NCBI GenBank assembly: GCA_910574455.1
Contig: CAJSYZ010000011.1
Location: 992,001-1,056,000, forward strand
DNA length: 64,000 nucleotides
From: Trichaptum fuscoviolaceum
Lineage: Eukaryota; Basidiomycota; Agaricomycetes; Hymenochaetales; Trichaptaceae
Direction of reading: 5' to 3'
This document shows positions 43,235 to 54,600 of the stretch, one piece after another; within the stretch, counting starts at the first letter, position 1, and each line of letters begins with the position of its first letter. The notes under the pieces are model-generated. The model was not told the origin of the DNA, did no database searches, and saw nothing but the letters and a program-made list of their open reading frames with translations. Both the position numbers and the translations under genes were made by a program.

Positions 43235-43739
43235 CTAAAGGGGGAGAGCAATAGGATCGCAGTTCACGCCCAGCGTGCCTAACATATTGTAGTCAGTGCA
43301 CTGAACATGATAGATATTGAGAAACAAGAGCTCACCTTCCGTCTGCGCACAGCACGCGGTCTGGGAGGAGCACGAGCCAGAAGTGCCGAGGCCGATGGCA
43401 GAGATCGGGTTGCTGTGGATTCAGTGAGTTAGAGTGCGACTGTCAGATGAGTGCGAAAGCGTACCAGGTCACACCGATAGGAAGGCCTGTTCCCTGGAGG
43501 TTGGTTGAGAGAAGCCCATCCATGGCGGAGTAGTTGTCGGAGCCAACAGGCTATTCGAATAAACCAGAGTAAGTGCACAAAAACAACTAGGATACGAAAA
43601 GAGATTCGCGAACCTGGATGCTGTCGCAGCACTGGAGGGTGCCGGAGCTGCAGGTGCCAGCGCGGGTGAGGAGGCCACCGGGGTAGGCAGCGACGGCGGT
43701 GGCGACCGCAAGGAGAGTGGCGAGCTTGCATGCAACCAT
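43235..43739 (-). CDS. Class I hydrophobin (short form)
   Basis: Four exons: complement of 43235-43278, 43336-43412, 43465-43550, 43614-43739; 333 nt, 110 residues. Signal peptide (about 1-18), then eight cysteines in hydrophobin order: TCSSGTLQCC, VTCNP, SCSSQTACC, VNCDP. Both the length and the C3-C4 spacing fit class I. It lies 4.4 kb from the long hydrophobin on the same strand, so they may be old tandem duplicates; the two share only the domain. Confidence 0.92.
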
Positions 43740-43866
43740 TGTGTCTGATGAACGGTGACGAGAGAGCGCGAAAGAAGGTGAGTTGAGCTGGGTGGCTTTG
43801 ATGCGAGTGGAGCGAAAGAAAGAGGCGAACGGTGTCCGATGGATGTTGAAAGTCGTCGTCGAGGGG

Positions 43867-43874
43867 TTTATATA
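43867..43874 (-). promoter_or_regulatory. TATA box of the short hydrophobin
   Basis: TATATAAA on the minus strand, about 128 bp upstream of the ATG, as usual for highly expressed hydrophobin genes. Confidence 0.6.
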
Positions 43875-43899
43875 CCCTCTCTCCCCCCTCCCCATTTCG

Positions 43900-46765
43900 T
43901 TGCCACACGGCGGACCACGGAGAGACGAGGGGCGGCGCTGCAAGGACATAGTGACATATCCCGAAAGAGGCAACAACACCAGAGAGCACGTCGCCCGTCG
44001 AGAACAGAATTATCGGAGCTATAGAGATCCGACAGCTAGGCTCAGGCTCAGGCCTAACACCCCCGAATAGAACATGGATAAACTCTTCCCTGGTATCTCG
44101 GTATCTGCACAGCGCTAGAAGACTCAACATGCGAGCAACCAGACGCTGGGACGTCAAGCTGCAGGCTAAAGCGAAAAAGAATTAGTAGACACAGTGGCAT
44201 TCCATTAGCCTAGGCACGAGAGAAGTAGTAGCTAACCTTTGACTTTAGCATAAAGCACGGGCGCGCAGATCGCTAGAAGATCGTCGCGCCGGGATCCTGT
44301 GGTAGATGGGCGGGGACGGCGGCGTTTGATTTAGCATATGTCCAGCGTCCGCCGGCACTGTCATATGTGCATCCTCAAGCAGAGCAAACAGATTTAGTAC
44401 ACAGCATCTACAGAGACAAGCTCCCGAGCAGGCGCAAACTTTCCGACAAAAAGCCAAGGGATCCAAGTCAACTGATTTTCACCTTCGAACATCAAATAGT
44501 TTGCGAATCGATGTGCTGAAAACCGAAGGCGCGCCCTGTCAAACATAATTTCTTTGGTGTCTGAGAAGGTGAAAGAAGTTGGAACCCTCTTGCAGTCTTC
44601 AATTTTTGTCAATCCTGAACTGTGACAACTGGCAGCAGATCAACATCTTTAGAAATGAGCTACCGAGAAAGCACCGACTCTCTCGACGTCCTGGTATCCA
44701 AGAAAGCCGGGGATGAAACCAAGAGTATAGAAAACACAGGTGGTTTCGAGAATAAAAACTCACGAAGCAATAAACACACGACATGGGAGCAGAAGGCGCG
44801 TGTTCCTCTCCGAAGAATGAAGAGCTTGAAACAAGTTCATGCATATTCGCACCCGAGCACTTCATAAAAAAATCTGTCTTGAATCGAAGGTGCTTCATGT
44901 GTAGACGAAAAAACGTTACTCGGTCGTGGCGAAGACAGAGGATGACGTCGAAGAAACTTTGATCGGCGTCAAGAAGCTGAGCGAAATCGTAGTGCAGAAG
45001 GTTGGACTACTATTACCGCATCCCAGCAACTGGAAGTCAGCAAATCAGCAAATCGACAGGACTTCAAGTTGGCGAGGTTGCCATACACTGAGTATCGATC
45101 CGGCCACCCAATTACAGTAGTCCAGAGGCAGCAACCGTGGAGTCACTGGATCCTGTGATCAGCTACTGGTCAACGGCGAAGACGAGAACGAGGGACAGAG
45201 AAAACACAAGTCAAGAATGAAGAAGAGCATCGACGAGACGAGAGAACCGCACGAGACTTATCGAGGCAACGACATGGTTGGCTCCAGCTTACTCCTCTGA
45301 CGTGATCGACGCTCTACGAGCTAGAAGCGGAATTGATCGGCCGAACTGTGCAGAACGAGGTTCCATGGTGAGGAATCGAGGGACTTAATCGAAATAAGCC
45401 ACTCCCCTTACTTTTACGCTGAGAACCGTGGCGTATCCTATAAATCAATTATTTAAACAAAGCATAAAGCCAAAACTTGAATAAGGCAGTGATCCACTGA
45501 TCCAAGTTGTCAACGCCTCTCCAGAGTCTTATGATAGATTCATTAGTAGTTGGAACGATAACTTGAAGGAGAATGTCCGGATGAAAAGGGCGCCGTCTAC
45601 CTTCACGCTTCCGGCTCGGTACTTGATACGCGGAGTGCAAGGAGTGGCCTGCGTATAGTAAGGCGAAGAGAGGGATGCCGTATAAGACAGAAAGTATTTC
45701 GATTCGATTCATTCCAGTCGAACAGTTTCTGCCATCGTCAAAGAGGAGAGCGTCTCTATGAAACACTCTCAGGCTGCTCCTTCATCGCCTCACCAAAAAA
45801 AGCGGAAGAGAGAATTCGGGTCCTCGGAAGACCAGAGCCCTGCTTTTTTCTCCTATGCAAGACAGTGAACCGGGTTAGTGCAAGTAAAAACAATTTGATC
45901 GCACTTGCGTTATGTTCACTGACATGCTGTAGGCAAGAGGTGCTGCATATAAAGGAAGACCGGGAGATGTTCGCCAGCTGCAGCGCCTACCAGCATGAGC
46001 TCTTTCCTTTCTTTCCTTTCCTTCCTTACTAGCGATGCCTCTGTTCCGTAACAAAGTCTTCAACTCGCCCGCGCCCGTCAGTCGATAGCGTAGTACCACA
46101 GACGCGCTGGCTCAGGTCACACTATGAGCATGGAGGGCGTTCCGAGGCGGAGAGAAATCAAAGCATGGATCGGAGCAAGGAACTTGAAGACCAGATTGCT
46201 CCATAGTTGTCTTTGACTCTTCCTCAGACTCTCGAACGAGAACACGGCGTACTGTGAGCTCCCTTTCATTCATACCACCTCGGACAGTGGAGCGCTTCAG
46301 TCAATATGCTCTAGGGCAGGTTTCTTGGCGCTGCGCAGTCGTTCAGGGCAGGCCCTACGGCTTAGACGCCGAACGCGGAGTGTCGGAGACAGTTTGTCAT
46401 TCCATCTCACGACGACGAAGGAGCCTTGCTCGCCGTTCGCAGCGAGCCATCTGATCCCAGGCTCCTCTCTTCCCCTCCTACCTCTGTTCGACGCAGTGAC
46501 GGTGACGCGCGGTCTCTAGGATACGATCTTACGTCTTTGTTGTGAGTGGCCTCTCTTGCAGGCGAATATTGCGATGTTGAACTTTTTGGCCTGCCTGCCC
46601 CACAGAGTGCGTTGAGTGCGTCAGCCTAATTCGACGGAGCACATACAGACAACGACGAAAATACCTAATATTCCTTGGATAATCTGCTGTGAGCTACTTT
46701 TTGTCTTAATGTCCTGCAGTGGACCTGAAATTTGATTGCCCTGCTGCCCAGAACGCGCAGCCGCC
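43900..46765. other. Gene-poor stretch between hydrophobin 2 and AUR1
   Basis: About 2.9 kb. The longest ORFs are around 100 codons and carry no motif or convincing splice pattern (for example 45449-45766). I see no rRNA, tRNA, TIR or LTR here. The AUR1 promoter must lie in the last few hundred bases. Confidence 0.4.
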
Positions 46766-48148
46766 ATGCCGCCCCGACGTCTAGCTAGCTCCGCGCCAGG
46801 TCGAGCGCTCCAGAAAGTGTTCAATGCGTTCATCGCGGGCCTCAAGCGCGCAGACAAGTCGCTCGACCCGCGAGATACATTCGACAGGCTGAAGCGACAC
46901 AAGTTCACCTTCAGCGACGCCGTCTATGTCTTCCACGCCGCCCTCGCCGCCATCTGGGTCTACCTCTGGCCGATTGCATGGCCGCTGAAGCTCGTCTTCC
47001 CCTTCCTCTGCGCAGCCATCCTCCTCGTCCCGCTCACCTCCCAGTTCTTCTTCCCCGCCATCCCGATCCTGTCTTGGGTGATGGCCTTCTTCAGCTCGCG
47101 CTTCATCCCCGTCGCCTACCGCCCGCCCATCTCAGTCTCTCTCCTCCCGACGCTCGAGTCCGTGCTCTACGGCGCCAACATCTCCGACATCCTCACCCGC
47201 TACACACACCCTGTCCTCGACATCATCGCCTGGCTGCCGTACGGCGTCCTGCACTTCACCCTCCCCTTCGTCGTCTCCGCCTTCATCTGGCTCTTCCGCC
47301 CCAAGGAGGCGCTCCACTTCTGGGCGACTGCCTTCGGGTACATGAACCTCATCGGCGTCCTCATCCAGATCGCGCTCCCCTGCGCGCCGCCGTGGTACGA
47401 GCTCATCTACGGCCTCACCCCCGCGACGTACGCCGTGCGCGGCTCCGCCGGCGGGCTCATGCGCATCGACCACCTCCTCGGCGGGAGCGGCTACCAGACC
47501 ACCTTCGCCGGCGCGCCCGTCGTCTTCGGCGCCTTCCCCTCGCTGCACGCGGGCATGGCGACCATCGAGGCCCTCACGTGGTCGCACTTCTTCCCCTGGC
47601 TGCGCCCGTACGCGTGGGCGTACGCCGCCGTGCTCTACTGGGCGACGATGTACCTCACGCACCACTACCTCATCGACGTCGTCTGTGGCGCCTGCCTCGC
47701 CACCGCGTGCTTCTACCTTTGGCTCCCCGACGAGCTGTGCGGTTCGAACGCCCTCGCCGGGCCCGGCAGCCTCGCCGCCCGCCAGCGCTCGAAGCACGAG
47801 TTGTACGGCCTCGAGGCACCGAGGCGTGGCGCGCACCGCCGCGGGATGAGCGGCCGTGCGCTCAGCATCAACGTGGATACCGACATGGAGAGCGACCTGT
47901 CAAGCCCGCGCGACTCGGAAGAGGAGGACATCACGTACCGCTCGCCCAACCCGGCGGTCACCCCGACATCCGCCGTCCCGCTCATGGGCTCCGTGCCGAA
48001 GACGAAGAAGAGCCACAAGCACACTGCGTCCATCGCGAGCTTGGTCAGGGCGGACAATCGAGGTGAGGAGGGATGGAGCCCTATCGCTGGGAGGGGCTTC
48101 GCATTCCCTCCGACACCCTCGAAGCTGGAGTCTGGAAACGCACCATAA
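46766..48148 (+). CDS. AUR1: Inositol phosphorylceramide synthase catalytic subunit
   Basis: Intronless, 460 residues from an ATG at 46766 in good context (GCCGCCATGCC). A multispanning membrane protein with PAP2-type catalytic motifs: GAFPSLHAG (255-263, His261) and THHYLID (298-304). The N terminus has the fungal Aur1 signature region (PISVSLLPTLESVLYG). Aur1 transfers phosphoinositol from phosphatidylinositol to ceramide in the Golgi, an essential fungal sphingolipid step and the target of aureobasidin A. The C-terminal ~130 residues are a hydrophilic Ser-rich tail with an acidic patch, presumably cytosolic. The upstream in-frame extension lacks an ATG. Confidence 0.92.
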   Translation: MPPRRLASSAPGRALQKVFNAFIAGLKRADKSLDPRDTFDRLKRHKFTFSDAVYVFHAALAAIWVYLWPIAWPLKLVFPFLCAAILLVPLTSQFFFPAIPILSWVMAFFSSRFIPVAYRPPISVSLLPTLESVLYGANISDILTRYTHPVLDIIAWLPYGVLHFTLPFVVSAFIWLFRPKEALHFWATAFGYMNLIGVLIQIALPCAPPWYELIYGLTPATYAVRGSAGGLMRIDHLLGGSGYQTTFAGAPVVFGAFPSLHAGMATIEALTWSHFFPWLRPYAWAYAAVLYWATMYLTHHYLIDVVCGACLATACFYLWLPDELCGSNALAGPGSLAARQRSKHELYGLEAPRRGAHRRGMSGRALSINVDTDMESDLSSPRDSEEEDITYRSPNPAVTPTSAVPLMGSVPKTKKSHKHTASIASLVRADNRGEEGWSPIAGRGFAFPPTPSKLESGNAP

Positions 48149-48500
48149 GGTTGCGAACGTATTTTAACATTATTTGTGTCCGTATCACACTATCACTCTT
48201 TGCATGGATCCATAGGCCAGTAATTATATGGGTTAGAATAATCAAGAATATACCTTCGTTTTCTCATCTATCATCTCGTCAAACCGCTAAGTATTTGAGC
48301 GATCCGCAACTCTTTCTCTTCGAAGGGTTGTTTTTAACGATAGATGGAAATTATCCAGATTATCGAGCCACATAAGGACATGAAATGTAATCATACATGC
48401 ACAGCTGCGACGGGCAGAGAATACATATTGGTACACGAGAGTGAAGACGGAAGCAAGAAATAAAGAGGGCATAAACATCCTGCTGCTTGGAGCGCTTCTT
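48149..48500. other. Convergent 3' intergenic region (AUR1 / histone H4)
   Basis: 352 bp between two facing stop codons. It is AT-rich, presumably both 3' UTRs. No ORF of note; I did not find a clear histone stem-loop. Confidence 0.4.
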
Positions 48501-49113
48501 TTAAGCACCGAAACCATAGAGAGTGCGGCCAGAACGCTTGAGAGCGTAGACGACATCAAGGGCAGTGACAGTCTTCCTACGGGACCGAACGAAACCCTGT
48601 GAGTAAGAATCCTAGCGCCTGAGTCATAGAGCTACGTACCTCTTCGCATGCTCAGTGTAAGTAACGGAATCACGGATGACCTGTGTGGCCCAGCAGTCAG
48701 CACCGGCGAATATGCACCACATAGAGATACAAAGAGTAAGAGCACGACTCACGTTCTCGAGGAAGATCTTGAGGACACCACGCGTCTCCTCGTAGATGAG
48801 GCCGGAGATACGTTTCACACCGCCACGACGCGCGAGACGACGGATGGCGGGCTTGGTGATTCCCTTTGAAAAAGACGGTGAGCCTTGCGTCCAACAGCAC
48901 CGTCAGTAAGTCGGCGACAAGCTCGTACCTGGATGTTGTCACGCAAGATCTTGCGGTGACGCTTCGCACCACCCCTACCAAGTCCATGTCAGTCTCATAC
49001 CAACACTATCAACGAGAGAAAAAAAAAAGACAAGAAGCCATCGCCAGCTGGCACCACCTCGACACGGATACGCACTTTCCAAGTCCCTTTCCACCCTTTC
49101 CGCGGCCGGACAT
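48501..49113 (-). CDS. Histone H4
   Basis: Five exons: complement of 48501-48576, 48640-48680, 48753-48863, 48929-48974, 49076-49113; exactly 312 nt, 103 residues. The product is canonical H4: [66 protein letters not shown], ending TLYGFGA. With H3 it forms the nucleosome tetramer. Four introns in a 312-nt CDS is dense; metazoan H4 genes are intronless, while introns are normal in fungi. No H3 gene lies beside it in this window. Confidence 0.97.
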
Positions 49114-49858
49114 GTTGCTAGACGAAGTGCTGAGAGAAGTTGCTTGAGTGTTGAGGGCGCGACGTGGGCTGACGCGCTTGTTGGAGAAGCCGAGATGGTG
49201 GTGGTTCGGGGTTAAGAGGCAACAGCGCTGATTCCGCGTTATTTGTGCTGATCGCGACGGCACGTGATGCGCGCGAACCAAATATTGACGCGACGCGTTT
49301 GTTGGCATCGCGGTGCAGATCGTCAGTGATCCACCAGGCCCACAGTCCATGAAAGCGGAGTGATAAGGGTATTGTGATTTGCGATGCATTTATTGATCAT
49401 TTATTGTCGTATTTAAGCCCATCTGTGCATACCAGTCGACCCCTTGTTCTCGTTCGAATGAGTTTGTCAAACTTCCTTCGGAATCTGTCTGAAGCAATAT
49501 ACATACTCAAAAGCTGTTGAAAGTCTGGCTGACGGTCAAGTAACGTAAAAACAACTATATTCAAAACAACTTCGGAATATTCTACAGACGGTAAGAGTTA
49601 CAAGGCACAAAAACAACAGAGCAAGGGGCATTACAACAGAGAAGAGTACAGGTTCGAGTACGTGACGGGCTTCTTAGTCCAATCGAGGCATGAGACAACA
49701 TTACAGAGGAAGTGATAGGCGTGCCCGAGAACGGACAGGCTGTTGACTCGAGGAAGACTTCGATGACTGCCTCAAGGCAGAATCGTGTGAAGTTACAAAA
49801 TACACGGATTAAGACCACTCAGGCGGGGATGCAGATGAAACTCACAGACATAAATCAT
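49114..49858. other. Histone H4 promoter and flanking gene-free stretch
   Basis: 745 bp between the H4 start and the 7TM protein stop. A CACGTGATGCGCGCG patch and repeated GACGCG lie near 49258-49300, plausibly H4 promoter elements. No ORF that I can support. Confidence 0.4.
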
Positions 49859-51082
49859 TCACCTCTTCATGGGAGGATCCTCAAGCTCAAGGTAGCCACC
49901 CTGCGGTATATCCTGCATCCTCACTGACAGTAATCCTTGTGCTACAAAGTCGGTCAATAGAGGTCAATCTCCGCTGAGCAACAATGTGAACGCGAACGCA
50001 CTTGGAACATTCCAGAGCTGACGACGCATGCCAACGTGCAGGAGAATGGCCGCCACGGCAGCATAGTAGCAGTTCTGCAGAAGGTCGCTTGCGATGTCTG
50101 CGATTTGAAGCTGCCTGACCGTTCCCTTCGCAGGCAGCTCGGAGGGAGAGAAGACAATCGTGAAAATCATGGAGGTGAGGACACCGACGATGTAGGTAGG
50201 GACAGCCGTGTAAGACATGAAAGAGGCAATCTGGAGAACCAAGACTGTTAGCCTTAGCATTACCAGCATGAATGAAGGAAATGCGAACCCTATCCGAGAT
50301 AGTTGACCGATGGATAGTCCTGCGTACATAATACGCACACCCCGCAATGTAAAGAATCGTCGCAAAAAAGAAGGCGAGGAAGGCGTAGTTCACATTCTTG
50401 TATACGTTGTAGTCATGGATAAGCTTCAAGATGAATTTCTCTGTGACGATAGTCGAAGTGTCGTCGACCTGTACGTCCAAGTCGTATGTCGCAAGCAGCC
50501 CAGATGCAGCCGTCGCCATGATCATCAGGAACCCGAAGTATGCGTAGTTCAAGACAGTGAAGATCAAGTTTGATCTTCCCACAATGCCGTCTGCTGTCCG
50601 TTTCACCGTTGCGTGCCTATCAGCGAAAAGCAATGCCAGCGTGAGGAAGAGAAAAGGCGAAGACCAGTTCCCGAAGAACGCGGATGAGATGTTCAGGCCA
50701 ACTTGCACTTTGATCGGAGGGAAATTGAGTAGGTTGTTGCCGACGAGAATGTATGCAATATTCGCTCCGCATTGGATGGCCGTGAACAGTGACCCGACGA
50801 ATAGCAGCGCATAAGGGAGACGGTGACCAGGCAATCGGATAACCACCAGTGCAGAGAATACTGTCAGTATGATGTATACGAGGGCGAAGATACACCACAC
50901 TGCCAGGTCTCCCTATGTTCAAAGCGATAAATGTGAAGATCAAAATTATATCGCAACAAGTCTGAAGTACTCACTGTAGTCAGGTTGTTCCCTCCATACT
51001 TATAGCCACTCCTCCCGGTATCCTGAGCTGAAGCAAGCGTCGAGGTTGAAAGCACGGCCAAAGCAGCGAGCAGCTTGGACAT
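49859..51082 (-). CDS. Seven-transmembrane protein of unknown function
   Basis: Four exons: complement of 49859-49923, 50002-50230, 50289-50912, 50975-51082. The start was chosen at 51082, where MSKLLAALAVLSTSTLASAQ gives a clean signal peptide; an upstream in-frame ATG at 51133 would add 17 residues. The model closes in frame (341 residues). Seven hydrophobic segments are visible: WCIFALVYIILTVFSALVV, LLFVGSLFTAIQ, FLFLTLALLFAD, YFGFLMIMATAASGLL, FLAFFFATILYIAG, TYIVGVLTSMIFTIVF and YYAAVAAILLHVG. The cytosolic tail is short, ending YLELEDPPMKR. This layout suits a receptor or sensor, but I recognise no named family. Confidence 0.75.
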
Positions 51083-51133
51083 GATGGACGTCGTGAGTAG
51101 AGGAGCTGGAGCGCCGTGACGGCGTCTGGCCAT

Positions 51134-51613
51134 TCCTACACGACATTTAATACAACCGGCGCTGTGAGAGCAGGGCTAGTCTACTAAATGGAAAAATCTA
51201 TTCATGCGTGTCTATATATGCACTATCTGCAACCTTGTGTGAACTCTATTTTTAACTTAAGTTATTTTAACCCGTCCACACTATATGCCGAATGATGGGG
51301 ACTAGGGGACTAGGGAGCCGCTCCGATCTTTTGATTGCGGATGGAAGTCTATATCTCAAGTACAAGAGAGACAAGTAAAGTTCGAAAATAATCGGATTTG
51401 TAAACTCTGAGCATTCGACTAGAGCACATAAGAAATCCAAAGACTTCAGAAAATAGTTGTACAATTCCTCCGGAAGAAGCAAAGAACGTAATCGAAAATA
51501 GTGGTGACCTGATGGCTATACAATGAAAGAGACCCCGACACTCAATAAACAGTGAGTAATGTTTCGAATGAGCTACCAATGAGAAGGAGGTCGTACAGGG
51601 TGCTGAAGTCCAC
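51134..51613. other. Gene-free stretch between the 7TM protein and the ABC transporter
   Basis: 480 bp, AT-rich, holding the 7TM promoter and the ABC transporter 3' UTR. No supported feature. Confidence 0.4.
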
Positions 51614-54600
51614 CTAGCGCACCATCGCCTTCAGGGCCTCGCCATCGTCGCTTTCGTCCACGAGAGCCCTAAATGACCCTCCAACCTTGCCCAATAAGTT
51701 CTTTGGGCTATCGAACTCCACTAAGCGACCAGAATCAAGTACCATCTGAAAGGAGCCCGAGAATTGTCAAGAGAGTTCTAGATGGAAGGGTGAGGCTCAA
51801 CTTACGATTTTGTCATAGTCCATAATTGTGTGGAGCCTATGCGCAATGGTGATCATAGTAGTATCTTTTCCAAATTCCGTGCGCAAAGTAGTTTGAATAG
51901 CCGCATCCGTTGCATAATCTACATAGAAGCAAGTCATGTCCGTCCTTCACAGGAAGTGTGCTATCAATGCATACCTATTGCGGCCGTTGCTTCGTCCAAG
52001 ATAATCAACTTACTTTTGCGAACAATAGCTCTCGCGAGTGCGATAATTTGACGCTGTCCCATGGAGAAATTTGTACCGCCACTTTCGACCTCACTATCGA
52101 GATCTATTCTGCTTTCATTTCGAGACGATGGTAAGAGATTCTCTTGTAGATCATTAACATTATGTAGCTGCGATGCATGCAGCGCGTGATTTAAGAAGGC
52201 ATCATCGCACTCCCCGAACGGATCCAAGTTCTCTCGTAGTGTACCTCGGATTAGCTCTGGCTGCTGCGGAATTACTGTGATATTCGAGCGCAGTACGCGC
52301 AACGGCACTTCATCGATAGCTAGCCCATCGTAGAAAACCTTGCCTGAAGTTTTGATTGCACGTAGTAAGGCAAGTGCTATTGTTGATTTTCCTGGAGGGA
52401 AGCGTCAGTGTCTTCATACCACGGCAACTCAGCACACTTACCTGCACCGGTCCTTCCAACTATAGAAAACATGTAAACAATACGGGTGAAGAGAGACATG
52501 GATGACTAACCAACGCCTATGCGATCTCCTGCTTTTATTTCAAAGCTTATGTCCTTTAAAACCTCCGGTGAATCTGAGACCAGTTCAGTATAGCGAGTTT
52601 CGCAAAGACATCTTAGAAATTACCATCGGAATATCTTGCACCGAGCCTTTCCGCGCGTAAGTGGCCGCTTGCAGGCCAGTAAGCAGGTGGGTTGATCCCT
52701 TCATTTTCCCCGGGCTCATGTTCGATTCGCAGATAGTCTAAAACTCTCTCCAAGCTAGGAAGGAAAGAATTCAATTCACCATTTACCTTTTTCATAGTGA
52801 CCCATCCTACCTGTTCGCTACGACAGCGAGGCGTTAACGACTGCAATCATATCCGATGAAATGATTGAACTTACCATGCTGCTCAACCCTGTTATACCAA
52901 CGAACAACTTCCAATATTGACTGCGAAAATCTAAGAACCAGTGTCAAGATGAAGCCGACAGAGCCTGCTGTTATTGAGCTTCCGTATACAAGATACGCCG
53001 CCACGGTGCCGGCAAAGACTGAACCAAGGAAGTCAAGTCGAACAGACAACCACCGGTTCAAATCGTAGAACGCCAGTGACACCCGGACGTAATCGTTTAT
53101 ACGCTTGTTCAGCTCCAGCCTGAAAAACGGCCCTGCATCGTAGGCCCTGATTGATTCTGAAAGGGCCTAAAATAAATACAACATAGTAGTAAAGTCTGAT
53201 ATAGCACTCACGTAGACCGACCAGCGCCGCTCCAAGCTGACTGATTACAGGCGCTTTTCTAAGATTCATTTCCCTCTTCACACTTATCTGCGCCTTCAAG
53301 TAGGCGTCGCTGAGGAACCCTCCAACGATTATGAGCAGTAGTCCAGGGACAAGCGCATATAGTCCCGCTTGCCATACAGTGATGACAAACAAGCTTGCAT
53401 TTAAAAGCGCAGTGTAGATAAATTGCGTGAAGACGTAGGGTAGCCATCCATCTATTGATCCAATATCTTGAGTGAATCGAGTAAGAATTCGACCAGCCGG
53501 CGTAACGTCAAACCAACTTGAGAGGATATCATACGTCAAAAAGTAGAGAGTGTTTATGTATGGAAATCCACGTACCGAAATGGCGCTTTAAGTACGCTAT
53601 CAAGTAGTTCGTAGTGTATTATTTCACTAGCCTTCGTAGAACGTATAATGAAGAAGGCCTTACGGCCTGAGCCGACTATCATGGACAAAGAGGCGATGAC
53701 TGCATATATTGAAAAATACCTGAATCGATAATAGAATTAGTGTGTTTGAAGAAGGAATGAATTGCTGAATTCATACCAAATGACATCAACACCCGAGGGA
53801 GACCGGTCCTCGTATTGTGACGACCATATTCCGACAAACCATGTCTGCGAGATATTCAACATAATAGAGATATAAATCAGAGAAAGGGCGATGGTCCAGA
53901 TCATTGGGTTTCCACACGCTCGAAGATACATCATGATGGCCGCAAATTCAAGTTTACCAACGGATTTTTCTTCTGCGACGATAAGCTTCCCTGAAGGGGT
54001 GCTATCTTTCACATTATCTGTGCCACTTTCCTTGGTCTCCGTTTTCTCGACTTCATCGTTGAGCTTTCTCTGTTTCTCAATTTCCTCCCGGAGTTTGGTA
54101 CTAGTCTGCAAAACGTCAGCAACGGTGCTGTGCCTCAGCACCTTCCCATTCCTTCCCAGAAGCAGTACGTGTTCAGCAACGGGTGCAGCAAGAGCAATAT
54201 TGTGGGTCACGAGAAGCACTGTCCTACCGCGAACAAGGTCTCCCTGTAGCGCATGGTTGACAACATATTTTGCCGTATGCACGTCTAATGCGGCTAGCAC
54301 ATCGTCGAGGAGTACGATCGATGCTGGGGAATACAAAGCTCGAGCGAGTGTCAGTCTGGCCTAGAAATCATGCAGATTGAGCCTTCACAGTCGGGGACCT
54401 TTGAGTCAAAGTGTACCTTTTGTCCCCCGCTACAACAGGTAATGTTATTAGACAGTGATTTCCTTTTGTCGGAAAAAAAGGAGCCACACCTTAGAGTTAA
54501 GCCCTTTTCTCCAACTTCGGTCATATCGCCTGCCTTCCAGAGACTAAGATCTTGTTCCAGTGCACATTGCTTGATCACTGGGTGCATATGAATGTTAGTT

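Noticed and set aside
45449..45766. 105-codon ORF on the minus strand
   Set aside because: No recognisable domain, no splice context, isolated in a gene-poor stretch.
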